From: Campylobacter sp. CCUG 57310 | GTDB taxonomy: Bacteria > Campylobacterota > Campylobacteria > Campylobacterales > Campylobacteraceae | Direction: 5' to 3' | DNA: 35,371 nt | NCBI RefSeq assembly: GCF_013201975.1 | Contig: NZ_CP053846.1 | Location: 1-35,371, forward strand | In this document: piece after piece, positions 6,592 to 13,473 of the stretch | Numbering within the stretch: position 1 is the first letter of the stretch | Layout of the letters: every line of letters begins with the position of its first letter | The notes under the pieces: model-generated | Told to the model about the DNA's origin: nothing | Database searches by the model: none | Seen by the model: only the letters and a program-made list of their open reading frames with translations | Made by a program: the position numbers and the translations under genes

Positions 6592-6971
6592 TGTTCGCCT
6601 TTCTTTGTGATTTTCTCTGCCGAATTCCTTTTTAATTGCTCTCTTAGGCTCTTATCAATCTTAGCGTTAAAACTGCCAAGAATTCTAAACAAAAAAGCCC
6701 TTAAATGGTGCCCGTCTTTAGTCAAGTTAAAGCTAAATTTATAATACAAAATCATAGCTATTATGTAGATAGTTATTACCACATCAAGGGTAAAAAATCT
6801 TATATCACTCTTATACAGCAAATAAGAAACACCGAGCATACAAAAATTAAAGCCACTGGCTACAAGATAGACTATACCTAGCTTTAATTTGTATTGCTCT
6901 TTATTGATTATATTTAGTATATTCTCTTTGTGTATTCGTTCTTTTTCGGTTAAGTTCTCTTGTCTTATCAT
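6588..6971 (-). CDS. Small inner-membrane protein, two membrane segments
   Basis: A 127-residue protein with a charged cytoplasmic N-terminus, two membrane helices (about 31-53 and 59-79) and a basic C-terminal cytoplasmic tail. I do not recognise the family. Its first 13 bases, ATGATAAGACAAG, are identical to the start of the small membrane gene at 8407-8649, although the proteins are otherwise only vaguely alike. It overlaps the next gene by ATGA. Possibly a T4SS accessory or exclusion protein. Confidence 0.55.
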   Translation of the reverse strand: MIRQENLTEKERIHKENILNIINKEQYKLKLGIVYLVASGFNFCMLGVSYLLYKSDIRFFTLDVVITIYIIAMILYYKFSFNLTKDGHHLRAFLFRILGSFNAKIDKSLREQLKRNSAEKITKKGEQ

Positions 6972-7234
6972 CTCTTGCCTTTAAAATCTTTTTCCGCCCG
7001 GATTAAAAAGCCGTTAAAAATCATATTTCTATATTTTATAAGTTCAAATATAAAATTTGATTTATTGACTAAAATATTCTTTGCCAACTCTTTTTTATTA
7101 ACAATAGTAATATATTGCTTCTCGTGAGTTTTAAATACGTCTTGATGTTCTTTTGTGAGTTGTTTTAATGCTCCTGGCGAATTAGCAAAACAGCTACACG
7201 CCAAAAAAATAACTGTATATAAAATTTTATTCAT
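6968..7234 (-). CDS. Small secreted hypothetical protein
   Basis: I use the ATG at 7234 (88 residues) rather than 7285, because it gives a clean signal peptide (NKILYTVIFLACSCFA, cleaved near residue 18) and an eight-base overlap with the upstream stop like the other junctions here. The mature part is a short, Lys-rich helical segment. No family recognised. It sits among the small envelope proteins of the distal conjugation region. Confidence 0.5.
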   Translation of the reverse strand: MNKILYTVIFLACSCFANSPGALKQLTKEHQDVFKTHEKQYITIVNKKELAKNILVNKSNFIFELIKYRNMIFNGFLIRAEKDFKGKR

Positions 7235-7694
7235 ATTCTCGCTTTCTCGCTCTTTCTTTGATAGCTTCCACAAAGGAATAATCAACCGAATTTAGTATAG
7301 TTTCCACATCAACTTCGATAATCTTTTTATCTTCGCTTGATTGTTTTTCTTCTGCCTTAGCAGTCATTACCTCTTCAAGCTCTTTTAGATTACTTACCGA
7401 TTTACCATTTACAAAAAAGCTAGTGTTCGTAAGGTTATCTTTATCATAACTGATTACCAGCGATATATTAAGTTCTTCGGCTTTCTTTAAAATTTGATCT
7501 TCTAAAATTTTAAAGATTTCCTCCTGGTATATAATTTGTAGTTCTTTGGTAGTAGGCATTGCTTCGTAATTTCTTATAATTTGCCATATAGTCTTATCAA
7601 GATTATTAAAAAGTGTCGGATTTTTTGATAATTGTTGTGCTATTTTTTTTAAGTTCTCTAGCTTGTTTAGCGCAATATCAAATATAAAAGGCAT
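7227..7694 (-). CDS. Hypothetical protein downstream of the zeta-like kinase
   Basis: A 155-residue soluble protein rich in helices, with a short beta region in the middle (SLVISYDKDN...FFVNGKSVS) and a basic end (ERARKREYE). GGGAGAG stands about ten bases before the ATG, and 15 bases separate it from the zeta-like gene. By position it could be the antitoxin or a chaperone of that protein, although epsilon antitoxins normally precede zeta and are shorter. No sequence similarity to known antitoxins is visible to me. Confidence 0.55.
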   Translation of the reverse strand: MPFIFDIALNKLENLKKIAQQLSKNPTLFNNLDKTIWQIIRNYEAMPTTKELQIIYQEEIFKILEDQILKKAEELNISLVISYDKDNLTNTSFFVNGKSVSNLKELEEVMTAKAEEKQSSEDKKIIEVDVETILNSVDYSFVEAIKERARKREYE

Positions 7695-7709
7695 TGTGTG
7701 GCTCTCTCC

Positions 7710-8387
7710 CTATCTCTTCTGAATTCTATTTGTATTTATTTTACTTTCTTTTATATCCTGGCTATTAGTTGCCTTTTTAGTATCGCAAGACTTAAAAAAC
7801 ACGTCTTCAAACCATTTAGCGTTTGAGTATCGCTCTATTAAACCGTCTTTCGTTGATTTTTCAGCCACCAGCTTTAAATTTGAAAATTTTTGCTCCTGCT
7901 CGTCTTTAATAAACTCGCTATTGTCATATATATAAAATTTATCGCATAGTGGCATTATCTTAGCTAGATTTTCAAAGCTTTGTTTATATCTGCGCTCTAA
8001 TATAGCTTCATCGATACTGTGTCCGTTCTTGCTGGCTCTTATGGCTACTCTTTGCTTTGATAGCTCTACACTATTAAGCCCTACATAGTAAAGCGTAATG
8101 TGATAGCCCTTTTCTTTGGCTTCCTCAATAAATTTAACTATACCCTTTCCGCTTAAAGTAGTTTCGATATTAAAATCTACTCCACGCTCTAGGTAATGCT
8201 TCCTAAGCTTTAAGGCTAATTTCCCCGCTCTTGTTTGATCGTCTTGATTTCTCCAGTCGCCAAACTCTCTTACTATCTCGTCCGAATTTATCCTTGCGCC
8301 GTAAAAGTCTAAATTCTCCAGTTGCTTAATGTAAAACGTGCTTTTACCAGCTCCATTAACTCCAGCAAAAATATATAAATTATTCAT
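7710..8387 (-). CDS. Zeta-toxin-family P-loop kinase
   Basis: A 225-residue protein. Walker A GVNGAGKST is at residues 9-17, RINSDEI at 32-38 matches the zeta-toxin N/D substrate region, and NIETT at 73-77 matches the second zeta motif. Zeta toxins phosphorylate UDP-N-acetylglucosamine or related substrates and block wall synthesis; related kinases serve in plasmid maintenance. No short epsilon-like antitoxin gene is obvious next to it. The C-terminus ends NTNRIQKR, a basic tail like those of other cytoplasmic proteins here, so it could also be a T4SS-translocated protein. Its first 31 coding bases recur 300 bp away (8651-8681). Confidence 0.75.
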   Translation of the reverse strand: MNNLYIFAGVNGAGKSTFYIKQLENLDFYGARINSDEIVREFGDWRNQDDQTRAGKLALKLRKHYLERGVDFNIETTLSGKGIVKFIEEAKEKGYHITLYYVGLNSVELSKQRVAIRASKNGHSIDEAILERRYKQSFENLAKIMPLCDKFYIYDNSEFIKDEQEQKFSNLKLVAEKSTKDGLIERYSNAKWFEDVFFKSCDTKKATNSQDIKESKINTNRIQKR

Positions 8388-8681
8388 CTCAAAGCTCTAA
8401 ATTTAATTATTTTAAACTATGTTTTTCTATTTTATCAAGATAAGCGTTATACTCTTTAATCTGATTTTTAAAATTTATCCAGCCACTAATTAAGACAGAT
8501 TCTAAATAACCGAAAAATAGTATAAAACCAAAAAAGTCTTCGGTCGTCATATCTTTATAGTTTAGTATAAGACTTATCAAACAAACTATCAAAATCGCAA
8601 TAGAATATATTTTGCACGTTTTTAAATTTTCTTCGACTTGTCTTATCATACTCCATTAACTCCAGCAAAAATATATAAATT
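8351..8681. repeat. 31-bp direct repeat flanking a small membrane gene
   Basis: The 31 bases at 8351-8381 lie inside the start of the zeta-like gene (encoding LYIFAGVNG). They recur exactly at 8651-8681, directly after the stop of the 8681-8998 gene and directly before the start of the 8407-8649 gene. The copies are exactly 300 bp apart. This is a scar of an insertion or a tandem duplication. Confidence 0.85.
8407..8649 (-). CDS. Small membrane protein inside a duplication
   Basis: An 80-residue protein with two membrane helices (about 14-31 and 39-58) and a charged C-terminal tail. The region upstream of its start is the duplicated fragment of the zeta gene. GGAG stands only one base before the ATG, too close for good initiation, and no better start exists because an in-frame stop lies just upstream. 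It may be weakly expressed or a remnant. The first 13 bases match the start of the gene at 6588-6971. Confidence 0.5.
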   Translation of the reverse strand: MIRQVEENLKTCKIYSIAILIVCLISLILNYKDMTTEDFFGFILFFGYLESVLISGWINFKNQIKEYNAYLDKIEKHSLK

Positions 8682-8998
8682 TATTGCAAGGCTCTATTTG
8701 AGGCTTGATACCACCTTACCAAAAGAAAAATTCCAGCTATGGTAAAGAAATAAATAATAATATAGTCAGTTGGAAAATCTAAATTTATTTTTTCAAAAGC
8801 TAAATAAAGCTTACCAAAAAAAACGCTACACGTAATCAATGATGTTGCAGTGAGGGTATAAAACGCTATATCCCACTTTTTTAATAAATATAAGATTAGT
8901 ATTACACTAAGCACTACGCCTAAAATTATAATCTCATAACGAAATAATTCGAGTAAATTTATACTTAATTCATTATTTAAACTTGTAAAATCTCTCAT
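8681..8998 (-). CDS. Small membrane protein, three segments
   Basis: A 105-residue protein with three predicted membrane helices (about 23-39, 44-68, 78-97) and little else. AAGGAG precedes the ATG at a good distance. Its stop codon falls at the edge of the 31-bp repeat copied from the zeta-like gene, so its 3' end may have been altered by the same event. Function unknown; small multi-pass proteins are frequent in conjugation loci. Confidence 0.55.
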   Translation of the reverse strand: MRDFTSLNNELSINLLELFRYEIIILGVVLSVILILYLLKKWDIAFYTLTATSLITCSVFFGKLYLAFEKINLDFPTDYIIIYFFTIAGIFLLVRWYQASNRALQ

Positions 8999-9044
8999 TT
9001 TATATCTCCTTGTTTCTTATTTCGATATTCCTTTTAAACTACAA

Positions 9045-9449
9045 TTACTCACTACCGCCACTAAAAAAAAGCCAGCCTAACAATAGCCCAGTTCCAAATC
9101 CGCTACCCTTGTCTTTTTTTTCTTTTGCACCCAGTATAGGCAAGACAACAAATAGAAGAAATGCAAGACACACACACATAGTAACTGTCAAATATTTGCT
9201 GTATTCTAAAATAAACAACAAATCAAATCCAGCAATATTGGTTTTTATATTGCTTTTATCTCCTCCTTTTATAATCACCAGCATATAAGGGGCTAAACCA
9301 GCCATAATAAAACCAAAAATACCAGCAATTCTAGTCTCTTTTCTAAAAAGCATAGCAATACTTGCAATAACTGTAAATATTACAACCACTATAAGAATAC
9401 CCGATAAATCAAAACTAGCTTTTGATATTGCCATTGCAGGGGTTGTCAT
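9045..9449 (-). CDS. Polytopic membrane protein of the conjugation region
   Basis: A 134-residue protein with three clear membrane helices (about 17-35, 41-63, 87-108) and a hydrophobic Gly-rich end (GTGLLLGWLFFSGG). AAGGAG precedes the ATG. It lies next to the secreted protein at 9459-10007 and the large polytopic transfer protein, so it is plausibly part of the mating-pair apparatus. No family recognised. Confidence 0.6.
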   Translation of the reverse strand: MTTPAMAISKASFDLSGILIVVVIFTVIASIAMLFRKETRIAGIFGFIMAGLAPYMLVIIKGGDKSNIKTNIAGFDLLFILEYSKYLTVTMCVCLAFLLFVVLPILGAKEKKDKGSGFGTGLLLGWLFFSGGSE

Positions 9450-9458
9450 TTTCTCTCC

Positions 9459-10007
9459 TTACTTCTTCTTTTCTGCTTTTTGTTTAGCCTGCTCCAGCTG
9501 TCCTTTAGCACTATCAAGTTTTACCTTTGCTTCGTCTAGCTTAACCTTGTTTTCATCGGTAGGGCTGATCTCGTATTCTGCCCTAGCCTCTGCCTCTTCC
9601 TTTACTGCCTCTTTGTAGGTTTCTTTTGCCTTTGATAGCTTATGCTCTTCTGCGGTCATACCGTCTTTTTCGATTGTGTAGCTCTCCATAGCGACTATTC
9701 TATCAAAACTACCTTTTCCGCCCGGCATATCATAGCCTTTTGTTTTTTCTAATAATTCGTTTCTAACTAATTTATTGTTTCTCTCTTCGATAGTATTAAA
9801 AGCATCTTTATTTCTATACCCCCCCTTATAATCTGTTCCCCAGTATAAAACATACTTACCATTTTCAAAAGTGCATTTAGCTTCACTTACTCCTAATTCA
9901 GGGTATTTTTTTATTCTATTGCAAAAATCTTGCTCTGCCTCTGCTCCAGCTTGCGCTCCAAAAACCAAACCGATTACCGTTAAGCTAAGTAAAACTACCT
10001 TCTTCAT
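9459..10007 (-). CDS. Secreted coiled-coil protein sharing a PGGKG motif
   Basis: A 182-residue protein with a signal peptide (cleaved near AQA, 18-20), Cys at 29 and 45 that could pair, and a C-terminal coiled coil rich in Lys, Glu and Ala from about 120 to 180. YDMPGGKGSF at 92-101 nearly equals YDAPGGKGGF in the 394-residue secreted protein at 12289-13473. Codons 61-63 contain a run of seven G on the coding strand, which could slip. AAGGAG precedes the ATG, and an internal TATAAT lies upstream at 10029-10034. Likely a periplasmic transfer component. Confidence 0.65.
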   Translation of the reverse strand: MKKVVLLSLTVIGLVFGAQAGAEAEQDFCNRIKKYPELGVSEAKCTFENGKYVLYWGTDYKGGYRNKDAFNTIEERNNKLVRNELLEKTKGYDMPGGKGSFDRIVAMESYTIEKDGMTAEEHKLSKAKETYKEAVKEEAEARAEYEISPTDENKVKLDEAKVKLDSAKGQLEQAKQKAEKKK

Positions 10008-10028
10008 CTGCTTACTCCTTATTTTTTA

Positions 10029-10072
10029 ATTATACCATTTTTTTTAGGTTAATATCAATTTTTTTTAGGTTA
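10029..10072 (-). promoter_or_regulatory. Internal promoter with tandem repeats
   Basis: On the minus strand TATAAT (10034 to 10029) lies about 20 bases before the start of the gene at 9459-10007. Directly upstream, the 15-bp unit ATTTTTTTTAGGTTA (plus-strand reading) occurs exactly at 10037-10051 and 10058-10072, a period of 21 bp. This looks like a secondary promoter with two regulator sites on one face of the helix, or a curved A-tract element. Confidence 0.6.
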
Positions 10073-10084
10073 GTCAATATTTTT

Positions 10085-12280
10085 TTATAGCTGGAAACTA
10101 TACCTTTCTAACCTTTGCCCTAGTTGCTCTGTCGCAAAGCTGGCGTTATGGTCGTTCACGCCTATAATTTTAAATACCCAAGACGGCGCTTGCATTATGA
10201 TCCGCCAAAGCATATAGCAAGCTCCTACCGCCCCCACGATTTTTAACAAAGCAGCAAAGATATATAAGACTGCCGTTAGCCATACTTGACTTTGCAACTC
10301 TTTAAAAGAGGTCATTTGCTCTATTGCATAAATCATAAAAATATCGTTGAAAAGTCCATACACAAACAAAGCAAAATATATGAAAATTACTATTAGCACT
10401 GGCTTAAATAAAAGGCAAATTCCTAAGACTAAAAAATCAACTATCTTTCTTGTTCGTCCAGCAGTTAAAGAAAACGCCGTTACAAACGGCATAATATAAA
10501 AATACTTCGCCAACTCTATAATATAGCCTATAAAGGCTAAAGAGCCTGCTACTATCGCCACCGTTAGCGGTATATAAGATAATATTGCCGTATATAAAGT
10601 TCCCACAACGATTATAGCTAGGATTGTTTGCGCCCCCTTTGCTATCTTGCCTAAAAAGTTTTTAATCTTAATAGCAATGTTAAATTTATTTAAAGGTATC
10701 ATATCAAAAAGCTTTTCTAGTGCGCTATCGCCTTTCTTATCTGACGGCTTAAGAATATTAAATACATCTCCAGCACCTGGAAGCATTAAATAGGTTAAAT
10801 TTCCCAAAAACATACCTCCAGCTTCGCCCAAAAATACATCTACATCATCTTTTACATCGCCAAACCAGCCTGAAACACCCCCGCCGTTTCGCTCCGCCTG
10901 ATACCTTTTAGCCCTATCTTCGCTTGATTTTTCTATCTGATTTCTATTCTCCTGCATTAGCTGATTAGCAACTGAATTATCGGATATAACGCTTATATTT
11001 TCGATTAAAACTGTCATACCAGCAATAATCGTTGAGCTTACCCAACCTAAATCATTTTGTCTTCTATCTATCGTTTCGTTGATCTGCTTTAGCGTGGTCG
11101 TAAGCTCGTGATTTTTAATATTTTTCTCTACTGCCTGCAATAAAATATCGTTTTGTCTTTGTAAGTTGTAATATGATTTTAGTTTATACTCGATATACTG
11201 GCAACCTGCGAAACTATATTTTTCATTTTTCTTATAAAGGTTAAATTTGTCCGTATCATCTGACGGATTTAAAAAGCTTGTGATATTCGGGTATCTATCT
11301 TTACACTCTTTATAACCTCGCTCGTAGCTGACTATTATGCTTTTATAATTTAGCTTATTTTCTCTAAATATCTTCTCGCCCTCTACCGTAAAAGCACCTA
11401 CGCTACTATAAAGCTTTTGCATATAAATTTCTGCGCCCTTACTTCCTACTTTGTCCGCTACCTTATTACTTAAATAAGCTCCAGCCCTCATAATCTTTTG
11501 TATCGGCGTTGCGTTAATATTGTCATTTTCAGGAATAGGCATAAAAAACGTAGCAAAAGTTATTACTGGAATTAATAAAATTTGTAAAATATTCTCCTTG
11601 CTCTGCCTTTTTTCAACCTGATTAACAAGATTTCTCACAGCCATAGCACCGAAAAAATAACCGCCTATAAGAACTAATAAGCCATATTGCAAAGCGGTAT
11701 ATACCGAACTTATATTATAGTAAAGCTTGCCGTAAAAGGCTAAGTTAGCTTTATTAAAGCTGTCTGCTGTTGCTAATATCTCTTCGTTATTTTTTGCTTC
11801 TGTCGTATTTGTGCCGTAAATTGCGGTCGGATCTTTTAAGGTTAAAAGTCCGCTATTATCGGTCTTATCAAAATCTATCAAGGCTGGATCAAGCGTTACC
11901 AGGCTTGATAAAAATCTCGATAAGGTAAATTCCTGCGTGCTTTGCGTAAATTTCGCTATACCGTCAAAATTTGCGCTTCTGCTTGATAAGCTCTTTATAT
12001 CCACTACCTGATTTGTTTCTTTAATACACTGCTTATTTTTGGTATTTGCGTTAAGTCCTAAGCTCTGTGTTAAATCAGTCTTTGGAAAAATACTACAATA
12101 AGTTATACCGTTTTGTGGGTCAAATGCGGTTACTAATGCTATAAAATCATCTGTTACTTGCCTACACTGTGGCGCGCAAGTAGTATTTATTACTTCGTCA
12201 TCTGTCTTAAAAACCGACTTTAAATCATCTGCAAAAAGTGCGGTAAGGAATATACTAAAAACTAAAACTATCTTCTTCAT
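10085..12280 (-). CDS. Large polytopic T4SS protein (DotA/TraY- or VirB6-like)
   Basis: A 731-residue inner-membrane protein. It starts with a signal peptide (1-17), then a periplasmic region with several Cys. Two membrane segments lie near 195-215 and 232-251, a second long periplasmic loop follows, and a cluster of about five to six membrane helices runs from about 550 to 705. A signal peptide, large periplasmic loop and C-terminal helix cluster fit DotA/TraY of I-type systems better than the short VirB6. I see no diagnostic motif, so the family call is by topology and context. It is needed for the mating channel in either case. It directly follows the 394-residue secreted protein, with eight bases between. 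Confidence 0.6.
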   Translation of the reverse strand: MKKIVLVFSIFLTALFADDLKSVFKTDDEVINTTCAPQCRQVTDDFIALVTAFDPQNGITYCSIFPKTDLTQSLGLNANTKNKQCIKETNQVVDIKSLSSRSANFDGIAKFTQSTQEFTLSRFLSSLVTLDPALIDFDKTDNSGLLTLKDPTAIYGTNTTEAKNNEEILATADSFNKANLAFYGKLYYNISSVYTALQYGLLVLIGGYFFGAMAVRNLVNQVEKRQSKENILQILLIPVITFATFFMPIPENDNINATPIQKIMRAGAYLSNKVADKVGSKGAEIYMQKLYSSVGAFTVEGEKIFRENKLNYKSIIVSYERGYKECKDRYPNITSFLNPSDDTDKFNLYKKNEKYSFAGCQYIEYKLKSYYNLQRQNDILLQAVEKNIKNHELTTTLKQINETIDRRQNDLGWVSSTIIAGMTVLIENISVISDNSVANQLMQENRNQIEKSSEDRAKRYQAERNGGGVSGWFGDVKDDVDVFLGEAGGMFLGNLTYLMLPGAGDVFNILKPSDKKGDSALEKLFDMIPLNKFNIAIKIKNFLGKIAKGAQTILAIIVVGTLYTAILSYIPLTVAIVAGSLAFIGYIIELAKYFYIMPFVTAFSLTAGRTRKIVDFLVLGICLLFKPVLIVIFIYFALFVYGLFNDIFMIYAIEQMTSFKELQSQVWLTAVLYIFAALLKIVGAVGACYMLWRIIMQAPSWVFKIIGVNDHNASFATEQLGQRLERYSFQL

Positions 12281-12288
12281 TTTTTGCC

Positions 12289-13473
12289 CTATCTAATTAA
12301 CGCTTCAACTTCTGCTTTAGCCAAATTTCTATCAAATTTTATATTCATAATAACTGCTTTTTCTGCCGTTAGTGAGATAATATCTTTTTTCTTCTCATAC
12401 TCTAAGCCTATATCTTTCATTATCTTTACTTCTTCCCTTATCTGCTTATTTATCCTATTAACGGTATCTACCTTTATATCCTGCCTTAAAATGTCTATAT
12501 ACTCTCTTGTAGGCGTTGCGATAAAGTCCTTATTAAAGGCTCTTGATAGCTCAAAATTTAATACTTTTTGTTGCTCTGCGTCTAAAAGCTTGTGTATATT
12601 TCTTACTTCGTTATCTCTTATGCTCTGAAAAGAAGATAACGGCGATTTTCTTAACTTAGCCGATATTGATTGATTAAACCTATAAGGCGAATTATCGATA
12701 CTAACAGCCGTTAATTCAGTTACTCTATTGTTTCTTTCTTGATTGTATTCGTCTATATCTTTTGCCATTGTGCTAACTATATCTTCGATAGTTACGTCCT
12801 CTATCTCTTTACTCTTGTTCTCTCCAATATTTTTTATAAGCTTAATTTTCTCCTGGTCGAATTGTAAAAGTGCCGTATTTGCTAAAGTGCCTTTTTCTAG
12901 CATTTTTTCAAAGCCGCCCTTTCCACCTGGTGCGTCATAAGAGGGTTTTTTACTTGTCTTTTTATTGCTTGCGCCGCTTCCGTATATGCCTATATCGTGC
13001 TGTGTTATACCACCAAAACCGCTATCTTTACCGCCGTTTTTCTCTCTTTGCCTGCATAATTCCCTTAAAGGGCTTTCATCTTGTGAAATGCCGTAAGACT
13101 TCTTTTTTAAACCGGGCAAATTTGGCAATATGCTACATACGTCAAAGCTGGCTTCCATATCAGGGATTAAGCTACAAAAGTCTAAATTTGGCTCTGGGAT
13201 AAAGTAGCATTTGCCAAAAGGGCTGTTTTGCACTTGATCGACAATCTTATCAAGCTTATCGATATTGCCGTTTATGCCTCTAATTTTTCCGCCTAACAAG
13301 CCGTCCAGTTTATCGGTAGCTCCGCCGACTATTCCGTCTATTACGTCTTTACCTTTGTTTATGCCGTCCGTAATTGCTTCACTTGTATTGCCGATTTTGC
13401 CTGCAATTTCATCAAGCGGATTAGCAAATACACAAACCGCTACTAAAATACTGATTAAACCTACCTTTTTCAT
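12289..13473 (-). CDS. Secreted protein of the conjugation locus, unknown family
   Basis: A 394-residue protein with a signal peptide (cleaved near FA-NP, residue 17). An amphipathic helical region (20-85) with Gly/Asp repeats is followed by a Cys-rich segment (C89, C100, C113, C140), a Gly-rich low-complexity stretch, YDAPGGKGGF at 179-188, and a long charged helical C-terminal half. It starts on an ATGA overlap with the coupling-protein gene and precedes the polytopic transfer protein. The shared PGGKG motif links it to the protein at 9459-10007. Likely a periplasmic or surface T4SS component; specific role unknown. Confidence 0.6.
   Translation of the reverse strand: MKKVGLISILVAVCVFANPLDEIAGKIGNTSEAITDGINKGKDVIDGIVGGATDKLDGLLGGKIRGINGNIDKLDKIVDQVQNSPFGKCYFIPEPNLDFCSLIPDMEASFDVCSILPNLPGLKKKSYGISQDESPLRELCRQREKNGGKDSGFGGITQHDIGIYGSGASNKKTSKKPSYDAPGGKGGFEKMLEKGTLANTALLQFDQEKIKLIKNIGENKSKEIEDVTIEDIVSTMAKDIDEYNQERNNRVTELTAVSIDNSPYRFNQSISAKLRKSPLSSFQSIRDNEVRNIHKLLDAEQQKVLNFELSRAFNKDFIATPTREYIDILRQDIKVDTVNRINKQIREEVKIMKDIGLEYEKKKDIISLTAEKAVIMNIKFDRNLAKAEVEALIR

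Noticed and set aside
7227-7694. Calling this gene the epsilon antitoxin of the zeta-like protein
   Set aside because: Epsilon proteins are about 90 residues and encoded before zeta. This one is 155 residues, lies after it and shows no similarity I can see.
9010-9288. Plus-strand frame opposite the 134-residue membrane protein
   Set aside because: Complement of membrane-protein codons, no ribosome binding site, and it would break the otherwise continuous leftward block.
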